From Apostichopus japonicus (taxonomy: Eukaryota; Echinodermata; Holothuroidea; Aspidochirotida; Stichopodidae), in contig NC_092561.1 in NCBI RefSeq assembly GCF_037975245.1, positions 7,670,001 to 7,734,000 on the forward strand: 64,000 nucleotides of DNA. The letters run 5' to 3'. A program made the translations under genes and the position numbers. Shown here piece by piece: positions 1 to 13,522 of this stretch (positions within the stretch are counted from its first letter, which is position 1; every line of letters begins with the position of its first letter). The notes beneath the pieces are model-generated. The model made no database searches. It worked only from the letters and a program-made list of their open reading frames with translations, and had not been told where the DNA came from.

Positions 1-372
1 TAAATTCACTATGTAACACAACAGCGATAACTCGTATTGCGTGCCACTGTGACAAATTGATTCACACACACTGCGACAACTTCAACGTAAATCACAGTTC
101 TGAAGAAGTGATCGGATTAAGGTTTTGAATTTGCACGACAACAAAAAGTTATACCTAAATGTTGATTTCTTACAAGCTGTACACCACACGAATCAACCGT
201 CAACAGAGTAAAGTATCATGATGTCTCGCTTGGTTAAACTTTGAATTTTACCTGTTAGTTTTCGTTGAGACCGAAATCATCGGCATAAAAAGCATAATAA
301 CTTAATTTGCTGATTAAACCCTCAATGTGAATGCGCAGACTGAGCATAAGACAGGAAGTTAGGCAACCTTAC
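1..372. other. Non-coding, no feature recognised
   Basis: AT-rich sequence without a convincing open frame, repeat or RNA gene. If the candidate exon at 373-530 (minus strand) is real, this stretch would be the start of its downstream intron. Confidence 0.4.
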
Positions 373-530
373 CCCACCACGAATGCATGCAAGCGTGCTT
401 ACAACAGTTATTTGCATGAGTGAAGGCATTACTGCTTGCGTACGCTTGCTGATAAATTCTTTTATACGGCCATATTTGGTATGTATACCCATTACATCTC
501 CTGAAGCTACAGGAAACCCTTGATCCATGC
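373..530 (-). CDS. Candidate internal coding exon, unknown gene
   Basis: On the minus strand an open frame of 52 codons runs from an acceptor-like site (AG at plus 531-532, preceded by T-rich sequence) to a GTAAGG donor (plus 367-372). It would enter in phase 1 and leave in phase 0. The peptide contains FPVASGDVMGIHTKYGRI, which loosely resembles the 'GDVIG' strand motif of extracellular beta-sandwich modules; that is a recollection and not an identification. No neighbouring exon was found within the window. It could be a chance open frame. Confidence 0.25.
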
Positions 531-531
531 C

Positions 532-935
532 TACCTTAAAGGGGTCTTAAAAAAGATATACCACTGTTATGACACTGTTCATGTTGTACATGATGTGTAT
601 TGTAGCATGTTCTTTTGTATTTGAAATCAACCTGAAGTCTCCTTTTAAGGAACTTAGAACATATTTATCTTTGAAACAAACAATGTTGTATCTGCCTCTT
701 ATTATAATGTGTGAGGTGAGGGCCAATAAGAAACATTGCATGCTGCTTTAAAGGAACCTAGCAAAATATATGCTCTCCCTTTAATAATTGACAGTGTTGT
801 GTATCGTTTCTTAGAGTGAAATCTCTGACTTAATCAAACCTTGAATGTTGCTTTAAAGGAGCTAAGCACGTGCTTAGCATGTGTTAAACATGTGCTCTTG
901 TTTGCATCGTGTCACATTGTGAAGGCACCCTTGTA
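532..935. repeat. Degenerate ~105-bp tandem repeat
   Basis: A motif close to CTTTAAAGGAACCTAGCA recurs at about 533, 640, 746 and 849, roughly 103-107 bases apart. The sequence between the motifs is strongly diverged, so this is either an old tandem array or chance recurrence. The last unit contains a perfect 18-bp palindrome at 861-878 centred on CACGTG. Confidence 0.4.
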
Positions 936-3900
936 GCATGATTCTTGGATCTGAATGAGTGTGTCTGTAATGGAGAACTTATCAAAGGAAGTTACAGTTA
1001 AGAATTAAAGTGAACAGAATATTTAGCTCGATTTTGGGCCCGAGACTACTAGACACTAGTGCACAGTCAGTACATGCAGCTACGGTCAATACCTAAAACA
1101 CAATGTACATAGCAGCGGTTGACATCTCAGGTTCAGCTAAAGATAACAAGGTATCACGTTACATTACTTTCTGCATTTTGTAGCGGCAAGAAGAAAACTT
1201 CACTTGCAAGCAACGGAAAGTTAACTTTTGCAAATGGCAGCACGCGGTTTGGGCCGAGTCTTCAATGCCTTTAAAGAAGAACTCCAAAGTGCCAATTTCA
1301 CAATTGCTTTCATAATTTTAAAGGTGTTATAAAAGTTACCCTCACCCTTTCTTTTTTAAATTAAAAAGTGCCTTTGTATTACTGTGTGTGTGTGTGTGTA
1401 AATATTGTAACATATATTTATAATTTTGATAATTTGTTTTAACGGTACTGATGAACTCTTATCGTTGGATCACGCTTTTCTTCTTTGACACTTATGCAAC
1501 AACAACATATTATTCGTCAACATTTGTATTTGCATGATGAGGAATCATGATATTGCGAACACACGAATTAAAACCGTTATAATCACCAAATGAACTACAT
1601 GCAACCTACAATTATAATATTTATAATAACTGCTATGCTATATGAAACATTAAGTTATAGGCTCAGCATCTTTGGCTAAAAACAAAATGCTGCCAACTTT
1701 GTTTGTGTCATTATTGTTTGTCCAGATTGTGTCAAAAAGTGAAAATGATCCAACATCCTTTGGACTAGGTGATATCTTAGACACATTTCGAACACTTTCT
1801 GTTGAACGCAAATATTTTGTTTTTGAAAAGCGTAAATATGTATGAGATCAATTTACTTCAGGTTAGTGAGTCTCGTAACACAGAAGTACAAAACTAGAGG
1901 GAGAGAGAGATAGAGAGAAAACCAGACCAGATTTGAAACCATCGTGAGTTTAAATTTTACTAAGGTGGAGTTTTCATTAACATTTAGACCATAAATAATA
2001 TCTTGCTACAACTTCCTTCCACTTAAATGGAATTTATGCCCAGCCCCGCCTCCACCCCACCCCCATTTCCTCTCTACCTGTAGGCTAATACGGTACCTAT
2101 CGATACTACTGAGCACGCGCGTTAAGTACAAGCAAAGCATCCAATACACAGCACCGATATCATCCAGCAGGAATACATCTCGAGTAAGACTTCAAGATGC
2201 TTCTACCGAAATATCAAATAAATCTATAAATAAAACAGCAAGGAATGTCCCGCCGCCAGCTCCGGAAATTTGCTTATACATACAATTGATGTACAGAAAA
2301 GAAACACAATGAAAGAAAGAGGTACGAACGTGCCTCACCTTACTGTATCACAATAAAGTCCGTTTAGCAAGTCAATTCACTCTATCCAAAATATTCTCAA
2401 AGGACGAACTAACCAAATCTCCCAAAAGCCTCAAATTGATTTTTTTTTTAACTATCTTTCTTTCTTTCTTCCTTTTTGTGTGTGTGTCGTTGCTTTTAAT
2501 TCGTTTAATCTTTGCGTCAAAAAAATTGCGTCGGATCAAATTTTAGAATGCACGGAAATGCCAAATGTATAAATGAAAATACCACTCAAAAAAAAGCGAA
2601 TGTATAGTGACGCCTACCCTTTGGTGGAAATTATGAACCCCTGAATTGAAGAAGCATATCGTAAGTTTGGTTGTAGCTTTGCATCGGTCTGACTATATCA
2701 TATTATATATATTCACCCATAATTTGATACTCCTCAACCTAGGCCTAACTACTAGGAACAGGTACCCACCATTTTTGGACTGGGGGTGGGGGGTTAGATG
2801 TTACGTCGTTTTTGGTACGGATAGCATTCATTTGAGGTAAATGTTTGGTTTACCCCCTCAAAGGAAGACAAATAAATATTCCCCCTCCCTGCCCCTCCCC
2901 CATTGTCCCTAGATCCTAGCTCCTAGGCTTAATCCTCTTCCGCCATCCGTTAAGGTCGAGAAATCTTGCTTACTTGCACACACAGTTTCTGACCTTTACA
3001 ACTATATTTTTACTGAGAGAAATTACACAAACAAAATCAATACTAAATCGGGCGAAAAAATTACTATTTTCATTATAAACTGTTGCTTTTTTCCAGTATT
3101 TTCTTCCAGTATCATCGTAAGCGAGATCGAACGCTAATTTACAAATATTAAAAGCAGGATTTTTTTTATAGATTTTGATAGAGGTGTGATGTTTTATTAA
3201 TATTAAAATCCCCATAAAAATATAATATCATTTAAGTACATGAGGTTCAAGTCAAGAACATATAAACTGTTTTACCCTTATGCATTTTGCATATGATTTA
3301 TATCGATATGAACATTTTCTGGGCGACGTAATGTAATGAATCGAACTCAACTTGATAATTACTTGCTCGTTAAACTTCCTTTAGTGAAAAATCTAGAAAG
3401 ATATATTTTCTTAATTTTTTATTATTATTACTATTTTTTCTTAATTGAGTTTTATTTTATTTAGTTTCTTGGTAAAATTGCTTTGAAGAGAATCAAGCCA
3501 ATGAGCAGACGAAAACTTTTCATTTTCTGTAAGCGGCATTTGATGAAAATGTAAACCATCCATACTATCACTTATATATGTTGATGAGGATGATCGGATT
3601 TTTTATTCTTCGAACGACTGTTCATGAGACTATAACATATTTGATGTTACTGGGTCCTTAATAAAAAATAAAAAACTCTTCGAGTGTTCCCGATTTGTCC
3701 AAGGAGATGATGTTTTTTCATTATGAAGTTTACTTTTATCGGTTGTTTATTCGGTAGAAGGGGGTACCATATTTGTATCCAAGGGGGGGGGGTGGAAGTT
3801 TTCAAACTGGGTCGAGGGTGTGGCGAGGCCACAAACGTAGGGGGCAGTGGGATATGTAACTTTAATTTGAGAGGCGGGGGTTGGGGTGTGGGAGGGGAGT

Positions 3901-4780
3901 ACACAAAAACGTTCCGACAAAACGGGTCCTCTGTGCATTACGTTCAAAATTTTCAGTTTTTAATAGTGATTTCAAATTTCTTTAATATATAATTTTATAA
4001 TTACGGTTTTATATAATTGTTCATCAAAAGTGCACTTTGAACAAAGCAAAATGGCACTTTTCTAAATACAAGAAAATTGAAAAAAAAAAAACAATCGGAA
4101 ACTTTTACACTAATAAGAGGAACATTTGTGGGTTTTTTTTCCTTTCTTTTTCTCAAAATTGGTGAACCCGGCTCTGACGACCTTGTATGCAACTTTATAA
4201 AATACTTCCGTTACTAATAAAAAAATATATATAAAAAACATTCAGCAAACATATCTATATATAAAGGCAACAGAGTTGGGTTCAGTATCCATAATTATTC
4301 CTATTACTACGTTTTCTTCATATTTCATTTTTGTTTTCTTTGAAAAAGTGCATTTACTGGTTTCGTTGTCCTAATTTTTTCCCCTCATCACCCTTGTTTT
4401 ATCATCCTTGAAGCTATACTTAATTCGTTCTATTTCCATGTGACTTATTATCATTTACTTTTACGATACATGCATCGGCCTATACTCTTTTATTTATTTG
4501 TTGTCTCTAATTTCTCCATCTTCTACATTTTGTTGTTCTTGTTGTTGTTATTCTCTCTCTCATTTTTGTGATTTTTATTTCGTCTTAAAACTGGGGCTAA
4601 ATCAACTGGCATACGTAGACTTGTTTTCTGATTAGTGTGCTATGATTCGTAAATTTTTTTTTATCATTTGTGCACCTGCGCCCTTCATCGTAAAACATTA
4701 GAAACAGCGAAAAGTATTAATAATAATACCGTAATAAAAGCAAGAGAAAAAACAACAACTAAAACAAAAGAGCTACATAC

Positions 4781-4786
<6 letters not shown>
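936..4786. other. Intergenic/intronic, no gene seen
   Basis: No supported gene. It holds a short TG run (about 1383-1399), GA runs near 1896-1915, T-rich stretches, and G- or C-rich tracts near 2045-2065, 2780, 2880-2900 and 3781-3895. Open frames here are short, lie in low-complexity sequence and have no splice context that I could support. Confidence 0.5.

Positions 4787-4862
<76 letters not shown>
4787..4862. repeat. (AT)n microsatellite
   Basis: About 38 nearly uninterrupted AT dinucleotides, followed by a short GA run near 4881-4892. Confidence 0.95.
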
Positions 4863-4864
<2 letters not shown>

Positions 4865-7800
4865 CCGGTATATACATATAAAGAGAGAGAGACCGAAACA
4901 TGTATACAAGAAAACGCCAGATTCCGAAGCGCGACAATGATATTACGAAGACGGTTTCGAAGGGGCGAAAACCAAGAGCTGAGGAGAAGAACTATAGTAT
5001 CATTGACAACAGAGCAATCACCTAGTCACCATTTGTCACGAAAGCGAACGACTTTAACTACTTAAGAAGAACGCGCGGAAGTCGGAAGCTGTTCTGCACT
5101 ATAGCCCTGTCGATATTTTTCGCGATGATGTAGTGAGTTAACACGTAATAATAAATAACAGGGAACACGTCGAAGCTAAAATTAAAACAATGTACGCCGG
5201 CTTTTTTATATAAACCGTTGATTTAGATCAAATACTGTACACACACATGCAGTGTCTGATGACGTATAACTCCCCCGTGAACTTTCTTTTTGTGTTCTTT
5301 TTGTAAAACAATATCGCTAAAGAGAGAGAGAGAGAGAATAGAACCAAGTAGCCAATTGGCAACAATAAAATCAAACGTGTTCCATTCAATTCCGTCACAA
5401 TTATGATTTTCATTTTCGTCTAATTTTCGCACTTTTCACAAAAGCTGTGAGTATACGCGAGGTGGAAGAAAAAGCTAGAAGAGAATTTTTCTTTCTTGGG
5501 GGTTAATTTTGTGTGTCTTTCGTTAAATCATATCGGTAGGACTCGCATGAATGAGACGTTTTATTTCAAATTCATCTGTGTTTAGCGAGAGTTTTTCATT
5601 TTGTTTTGTCGTGGTCTCGACTTCTTTTTGATATTTGCCGGTTCACGCAAAATGATTTTACGTGTCTAAAGAGATACATCAGCGAATGAATGGGGAATAT
5701 CTAAGGGGCTTTATAGTGAACGAACCGCATCCATAGTTGGAACTTTGACGTTTTACTTTGACGCTGTGGAAGACGGGATAATACAAATATAGCGTGGCGT
5801 TTGTAAGCGATTAGTAAAGAAATCGAGGTAAGGTTAAATCGAAAACTTCTTTTAAAGTATTTTATCAATATTTTATTTGCCATTTTTGTTAATTTTTTTT
5901 TAATGTCCAATAGTTGCTTTTTGTCAATTAACGGAATTCAATTTTTTTTTTTTTTTTTTTTGGTATCTTATGAAAATTTGTGGCATTTTGATAAGAGCAG
6001 AAGAGTGGGGGAATTCTTTCGTATTTTGATTTTATGTATGTCTAGTTATTTATTCCAATTTTTTTTTCTGGCTTTTGGTTTTGAAGTTGAGTGTGTGCAT
6101 GTGTTTCATTCGAAAAGCTTAACTTAAAACATTTTAATTAAAAATAAAAAGTTTTATATGCAATTAAGTGGAATACAAATGAGGAGTTTATGGAGGGTGG
6201 AAGAGGGGTGTGGGGGGAGGGGTCGAAGCAGAGAAGGGTGAGTGGGAAAGAAGGACCGACATAAGAGGGGGGAAATGCAGCCAGTAACCTATAGGTTTCT
6301 TTAGTTGCATATATATTTTCTGAGAATGATCGGGAATTTAAAGGCTAAATATGCATACAATTAAGTTTGAAGAACAGGGTCCCGGACACAGGTGGGGAAT
6401 GGTGATGGTGGGTAGGACAAGGGTCAAACCACGCTTATTGGGGCAGGATATGGTTTTGTTTTCATACAAAAGCAAATTCTTTGAATATCAACGGTTTACC
6501 CTCCCATCTATACCCCTGGTATTCCGCAAACAGAACTATTTCAATTGGTATCCCCACTATTCATCCTTCATTATGGGAGGAGAAATTCTCGCTCGGGAGA
6601 AAGAACCCCCCCCACACCCTCTCTCCCCCTAGTTTGAGCCGTTTTTTTTTAAATATATATGATTAAGGGAGTTAAGTTGTAAAATGGTGCATCTTTTGCA
6701 CTTTTAAAGTAATTTATGATCAAGATTATTTCACCTATTTTTCAACAAATATCGGCACAAATAGTGTCAATTTCATTTTCTTCCGAATTTGTTGGCGACC
6801 CTTCACAAGTGTTAAACAAAACGTGGATTATACCCCTTTTTTATTTTTTATAAACAGGCAACCATTTCAAAGAAAATAATTTTAGTTTGCTTTAGTGAAC
6901 ATGCATGATTTAGTCTACACGTAAATCTGGGCTAATCCTTCAGACGAAGTTACGGATAGAATGAAATAACTCCTATTTGTAGATTTTCATTCATGAAGAC
7001 TTATTTTTTTTTTGGACGCCAAGAAAGATTGCAAAAACGGAAAGTTGACTTTTTCGCTATAATACGATAACTGCTACATGTATAATTTCAGTCAGCCTGG
7101 TTAAGACAGTACGGATAAAGCTATGTATATAAGGGGGTAAGGGGTGGGTACTGAAGGGGGATGTGGTAAGTGGTGACATTTCGAAAGTCTTCACATTCTC
7201 GCTTTCTTGGGGAATTAAGGGTATTCTAATGCCCCCCCCCCCCAAGGCTTATAATTTAAAATTTGGTCTTAAAAACCGATAAAATGTACAACAATAGTCT
7301 GTGCCATCAATGGAGACGTTTTTTTTTTGGGGGGGGGTTGGACTTGGTTATATAGGGGGTTGGGTTACAAGGTTTGTTAAAATTTCATAAGTACTCCTAT
7401 CCATCAATTAGAATGTCCCACTTTCCCTCGACGTTTGTGCCTCAACACCTCAGAGATTGAACCCGTCTATACCGCCACGTCTAAACGTCATCAACAGGTA
7501 ATGCTGGTCAGCATCCCCCACCCCCCCCCCCCCACCAAAATACAAAACAAAAATGCTAAAAAATTAAAGAAATGGTCACTCATATTCAACTTGGAACAAT
7601 CATTTTACTTTCCACTTTAAACCATCTGTCCTCTTGGTATATGTCTAATGTCTTGGTAGCTGTAGCTTGGTAGCTGTAGCTTGGTATATGTTGTCTGATG
7701 TCACAATCTCCACAGTACGAGAATCTTTTTCTGACCCTGGAAATTATTCTTACAATATCTTTGATAAAAATTGATACCAATTTTCATTATGTTAATTTGT

Positions 7801-8995
7801 GGGGCCAGTACTGGTGATCGTTCATGATAACAGATGCGATAAATGAGGAAATCATATGCCTGAATTGCCAAGGGTATATGCAAAAATTATGATCTTCGAA
7901 AATCGTGATAAATTTGTAAAAAGAAAAGGGGGAGGGGGTAACTGAATTTGTAATTAAGAACTAACTCAGAGATTCTTATTGGAAGGCACGGATGGCAAGA
8001 TGGGTTGTAAGAACAAGTTTCATCTCTCGATCAAGAAAACTACACCCCCTCCCTCTGTCCCTTCTCCATCTCCCCTCCCTGTCTTCCATCTGTTTGGCGG
8101 TGCGCCGTGGCTAGAAGCTTGAGGGGTGCGGTATCCAACATCGGCCACGCCTCCCACCATCCACCCCTCTGTTCTAGAGCACTGGTGTACAAATATAAAT
8201 TGCGTAAATACGTGTAAATATGTATGTTAGAATTCATGTTTAATGGTTTAAAAAATATTACAATATTATTATGCCATCATTGACGCCATTCAAGAGGTGA
8301 CTCTCTTTAAACCAAGTTTACCTATTGTTATGTAACTTTCACCAAATCACAAATGGTCAAGTTATAGATCAGATACAAGGTTCGTTTTCAGCTTTGCTCT
8401 CTCCACCCACCTCTCTCTCTCTCTCATCTGGTGAATGCAAATCATAACGAGTAATATGTAATGCGAATATAGATTCTTAAAATAGCCATTCTGGCCTAAT
8501 GAGGAGGGTCTCGTAGACTCTGCTAGAATTCCTCATATTTCATGTAGACCTATATACAAAAGCCCATTTGCGGAATTGCTAAACTAGTGAGTGTTTTTCT
8601 ATTAAATTTGAAGAGAAGACTTGTAGATTTAACGTTATTAATTATTGGTATGACATTTTTTAGTATTAAAAAAAAACATATCGAAATTACTATTATAAAA
8701 AATATAAAACGCAGCAAATTACTTTAACAATAATGTCTTAAAACCCTGCACATATCTCTCAGCTTCTCTATGTCTAACCAAATTTATAGTGTATGATTTC
8801 ATCCCATTGATTCAAATCTTTGAAAGAGTCTTCCATGTAACTCGTTGTTAATAAAATAAGTATGAACTCCCCACCTTTGTGGCAAATCCCAGAGCTATGC
8901 GGATTCAACTAACGTCACAATTTAAAGTCAAACCCAGTGAACCGTTCGTCCTATGTCTCGGGGGACAATATTTGTGAGTGTATAGTGCATGGTGC
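4863..8995. other. Intergenic/intronic, no gene seen
   Basis: No supported gene. It contains a GA run (5322-5337), a T run (5942-5960), G- or C-rich tracts at 6190-6280, 7231-7242, 7322-7345 and 7517-7536, and a short TAGCTGTAGCTTGG repeat at about 7655-7690. Open frames are short and biased by low complexity. Confidence 0.5.
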
Positions 8996-9000
8996 ATATA

Positions 9001-9095
<95 letters not shown>
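8996..9095. repeat. (AT)n microsatellite
   Basis: About 50 AT dinucleotides with a single interruption near 9018. Confidence 0.95.
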
Positions 9096-9099
<4 letters not shown>

Positions 9100-11480
9100 A
9101 TAATCGGCAACCGCAGTACAGGATTACTAACGGATACAAAAAAAATAATAAGAACAAAAAAATGTTATAAATAATATCAAAAATATTCTGATATAATTGT
9201 GACAACTTGAGTAGTATACAACTAACTATATTGTGTATCTGTCGATAACGTGCATCGACATATGCGGTGGATTAGTTTGTGAGGCTTCAATGTACCTCAC
9301 ACGGTCCTCATTACCCTTCTATCCTGCCCCTTCATCTCCTTGAACATCACTAATTACCCTCTCCCATTCTCCTCCAGATGGGCCCAAAATAAATAAACTA
9401 ATATACTAATTAATTACGTTAAGCCTTTGTTTTTCTACTTATTCATATTTGCTATCACACGAACAAGCAAGATTAAAGCAAACTAATTCTCACCGTGAAG
9501 CATTTTCTTTTTTTGCGAAACTATTATACAATTAGCACTAGATCCGAATCGATTTGTTTTTTTCTTCCTCGCCGCATTTCTATGATTACAAAATTGCCCT
9601 TCTTTTTGTTGTTGCAGTTTCAAGTCAAATTTGGAGAAAAATGGCAGATGTTTACGTGCAATTAATTTACATGTAATTTATCGATTTACATACGGTTCAC
9701 TTCCCCGTATGAATTCAACATAGGTTAGGAAACAAATGGTCGTTAAACCCATTGATTGGACATACAGAAGATACCGGCAAACGGCTGATGTAGTTAGTCT
9801 AACGTACAAACAATCGTCAGTAACCCAGCGGGGAATACTTGCACTGCCATGGTATTATCACTATATAGTTTGCGCGCATATGAAAGAAACAACAATTCTA
9901 ATTAGTATGTACATCTCGTGAACGGATTTTCAGGGCTGGCTTACATGTTCAGCTATGAGCTGTGATTTTGCTCTTTATCTTTGTGGGAAGGTGTTGTGAA
10001 GGAGAGGTGGGGGGGGGGGTAGGTTTGGGTGCGGATGGGGATGCTCGTGTTGATATCATAAGAAAGCTCATCGGAATGAATAACTATTGTATATCATTGG
10101 ACTCTCGATGCATTTTACGGTAGACTATAAATTTAATCAATATCAATTAATTAATCAATCAATCAATATAACTTACAAGCCTAGGAGACACTATCATTAT
10201 TGATATATATGGTACAGAGATAAATGGGCGGGAAACAAACTTCCTCAAAACAGCTGAGAAATAATCTTATTCCATTTGGGAGTACCAAAGGTTTCTGTTG
10301 TTTTTGTCACACACAAGGCTAAAGACTTGACACCAGTCTATATGACGTCATAGCGCCACATGTACATTGTTTAAATTGTTTTGTTTTTATTACAATGGAT
10401 ATTTATTTTTTCCCTGCAAATGGAGACGGGTTTTACAAATGCTGAATCTAGGATATTGAAACTCTTTACATGACCTTATGAAAACATTGGTTTGAGTTTC
10501 AACACCATTAACATTCTACCTTTGCAAATATGGAAATGAAACTCAATGAAAAAGTTAAATGTTTCACATAATAGTGGCATTAAGACATCAGAGATTTACA
10601 AAAATGTCATCTCCAACACACAAGATACACAAGACACTAGGATATCTCCCAAACGGAACCATATTTTCCTTAGCTGTTTCGGGGGTGGGGGTGGGGGGGT
10701 CGTTCTTCACACAGATCTCTGTTTTATAAGTCACAGATGATGGTTGAGTTTTGTTTGCCTTTTTTAAAAACAAATCCCCTCAAATTGATGATATCAGACT
10801 ATAAAATTGAACCGAAATGACTTTTTTTCTTTGTATTTTTTTGTTGTATGCAGGTTAGGTTTGTGCAGCTTTAGTAAGGAATACATAGTCTAACTGGTTT
10901 AGCCTTATAAAACAAAGACCAATTGTGCCTATATACATAACGTGTTGCTGGATGGTCGATGTATATCTATAACTCATACCAGAACAACATTAGAAATTTC
11001 TATACAAATGTCGACCTATTAAAAAGTTTCGTGAAATCGGCTGCTGTACATGCAGATGCAATGTAATTAAGTTAATGAATGAAATCAACAGTTAAACTTT
11101 GGTATTTGAAGTAACATTTTTTACAAAAGAGCACTGTTCATTCATTGGATTCCACATGATTTTTTATAAATTTATGAACATATCCTATGCATACATCTGT
11201 GCCTTGCCAAATGCTATCGGGGGGGGGGGGGGGGAGAGAAAACCCAATTCATATCCCTGAAGGTTACTGTTTCCTTTGAATTATTCACAAACTGGTGGTA
11301 GCGTAATCCACCGTTGAATGAAATATAAGGTATCAAATACCACAATAGGTTGTTAATTTAAAACCAAATCACTTCATAAAATTAAGAAGAAATTAAAATA
11401 CTGAAAATTATGCATATTACTTGAAAAACAACGTCGTTAACATTGTATTAATCGGACGCCACATTTTCTTCATCAGAAAA
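9096..11480. other. Intergenic/intronic, no gene seen
   Basis: No supported gene. There is a short AATC run at about 10145-10168, and homopolymeric G tracts at 10010-10018, 10681-10699 and 11220-11234. Confidence 0.5.
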
Positions 11481-11680
11481 CCTGCAACCTATTCAAAGCA
11501 TTTAAACCTAACCTGGTTAGAGATTGTATTGATTAGAAAGTGTAACCTGATTATAGTACATGAAGAAGTAACCTGATAATAGCCTACAGTAAACCAACAA
11601 CCTGATCATAACCTGTACATCTGTAGACTTATCTATTACCTACTATCCTCTAACCTGATTGCAATAACTTATAAACTTGC
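11481..11680. repeat. Diffuse repeat of an AACCTGATTA-like motif
   Basis: The motif AACCTG(A/G)T recurs at about 11483 (as CCTGCAACC), 11510, 11546, 11571, 11600, 11610 and 11652, with spacing of roughly 25-45 bases. It looks like a decayed minisatellite; the sequence between motifs is not alignable by eye. Confidence 0.35.
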
Positions 11681-12814
11681 AATCTAGTCTCAACCGGAAA
11701 AAAAATCCCGCTAAATCAGATATTTGTTTGAGTGGTCGATTATTTGCGATGTCTCATTGCAGTGCAGAAGTAGCCTATACTATCCCGCCTAGCCATTTCA
11801 TAAAAAAAAAACTTGTCCAAAACTTGTGAAAAACAGGCCCATATTTGATTAATTCAAAACCAAATTAATTTGAAAGACTATCTCGAAACAACGCGTCTTA
11901 TTTTTAGAATCGAAATTGATCCTTAATTCCTTGCTATATCCGGCGATTTGTTAAAAGATTTTATGGATGCTGTCTTACTTTTGATCGATAACCATCTGTA
12001 GTTTGAGTAATATAAATATTGGTTTCGTCTTCTTATAAATCGCTAAAAGAAAATGGCAAAGTTACGCCTAGAGCTACTCCCCCCAGCCCCCCCCCCCCCT
12101 CTTGTAATAAAAAAAAAACTGTAGAAAATATGTCATATATTGCAATTGAGTAAACTATATATCAACCCTTAGATTGTTTCTTTTCCTCAAAACGAACGTT
12201 TCTTTAAGCTATAGTAATAAATCAGTCGTTTCGATTAACTACTCAACTACCGTCCATAACGGCAGCAAGTGTAAGCACATTTTCAAGATTTTTTGGACAG
12301 GTTAGAGGTTTCATTTCTTTTATTCTGACCTAATTGAAATATTTATTTAAGTGTTTTTTTTAGTATTGAATAGAATAGAAAAAAAATGTTTGAAGACTTG
12401 ACCAAGTATAAATTTGACATTCAATTCAGCTACGTATGCTAGACTTTAAAATACTCTGCTCTATTGCATAGAGAATGGATTTTACTACTGCTGAATCTAT
12501 ATTCAATCACAAAGGAGGTTCGTAACATGACCAAACGCTAGTAGGCCAATAAGTTTTCATGGTCAACGCTGTCAACATTAATCTTGAAAATAGGAAAAGA
12601 AAAAAGAAGCGAAAATCCAAGGTGACACCTCTCAGTGGCACTAAAATGAACATCACCCATTTAAAATATGGCAGACACCCCCCACCCCTCCCCTACAAGC
12701 CCATCCCACTCCCTCTGGCAGAAAAATCTCAATGTCTGTTATATAAGCGAACAAGCGAAACATGATGGTTTGGTTTGCTTCTCTTCTGTGAAACATCTGA
12801 TGTGGTACAAACTG
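11681..12814. other. Intergenic/intronic, no gene seen
   Basis: No supported gene. A C tract near 12088-12099 and C-rich sequence near 12678-12720 are the only notable compositional features. Confidence 0.5.
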
Positions 12815-12822
12815 CTAGAAGT

Positions 12823-13125
12823 CAGGCGCGTAGCCAAGGGGGGGGGGGGTGAAGGGGCGACCGCCCCCTTGAGCATATTTTTTTGTACGTTCTTATGATA
12901 TCGCTAGTAATTTCAAAATAGGAAATGCTTTAGATGCAACTTGCAAGGCCTGGGAAGTGCCATTTCCAGCGATCTGGAAGGCATTTTCGGCCAAAATTTT
13001 CTTGTACGCTTTGCGCCAACTCATGGTGGCGCTACGCTTAGATAGTTTCCAAAGCCGAATCTACGGTTCTAATAGTTTGCCTACAGGTTCGCCCCTCCCT
13101 TGGCAGATTCCTCGCTACGCGCCTG
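12823..13125. mobile_element. Non-autonomous hAT-like MITE, intact ends
   Basis: A 303-bp element begins CAGGCGCGTAGC and ends GCTACGCGCCTG, a perfect 12-bp terminal inverted repeat. It is flanked by the identical 8-bp direct repeat CTAGAAGT (12815-12822 and 13126-13133). An 8-bp target duplication and a CAGNG-type terminus are hallmarks of the hAT superfamily. The interior has a G run next to the left end and a non-coding body whose motif (GTGCCATTTCCAGCGATCT and flanks) recurs near 35395, 36575 and, inverted, near 43850, 51410 and 62000. No transposase frame is present. Confidence 0.85.
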
Positions 13126-13133
13126 CTAGAAGT

Positions 13134-13355
13134 CACGTGATTTATCGTGGGCCCCTCAAAGTTGCAGCCAGTAAACGTGCTCTCAGGCACTCAACTTGAA
13201 AAGAATTTCATAAAAGTCAGCTAAGGCTTTCTTTATTTTCTCTCATTTTTCATAAATGTGTGTCTCTTCAGAGACTAGATCTTACACAGCGTTATCATGT
13301 TTTTTTCTTCTTTTTCATCCTTCTGCTAAACTCTTGCCTATTGTCCTTGTAAAAG
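13134..13355. other. No gene seen
   Basis: AT-rich sequence between the MITE and a weak candidate exon. No repeat or RNA gene recognised. Confidence 0.4.
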
Positions 13356-13522
13356 TCCCCAAGAGAAACTACGTCACCATACCATGTCAAATATGTTTAG
13401 GACCTAATGATGCACTTAACTTTGTGTGTTTTACGTATATATATCATAATCGTAAAGTCATAAACGTCGAACCCATAAGGACTGATTTCACTTTAAATTT
13501 TGATAAACTAATTCATAAGAGG
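13356..13522 (+). CDS. Weak candidate exon with Ig-like pattern
   Basis: An open frame on the plus strand, enclosed by an AG (13354-13355) and a GTACAT donor-like site (13523), contains NYVTIPCQIC followed by FVCF. This loosely resembles the B-strand pattern 'VTIPC' of receptor-type Ig domains. The acceptor lacks a clean pyrimidine tract immediately before the AG, and no partner exon was found. It may be a chance frame. Confidence 0.18.
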
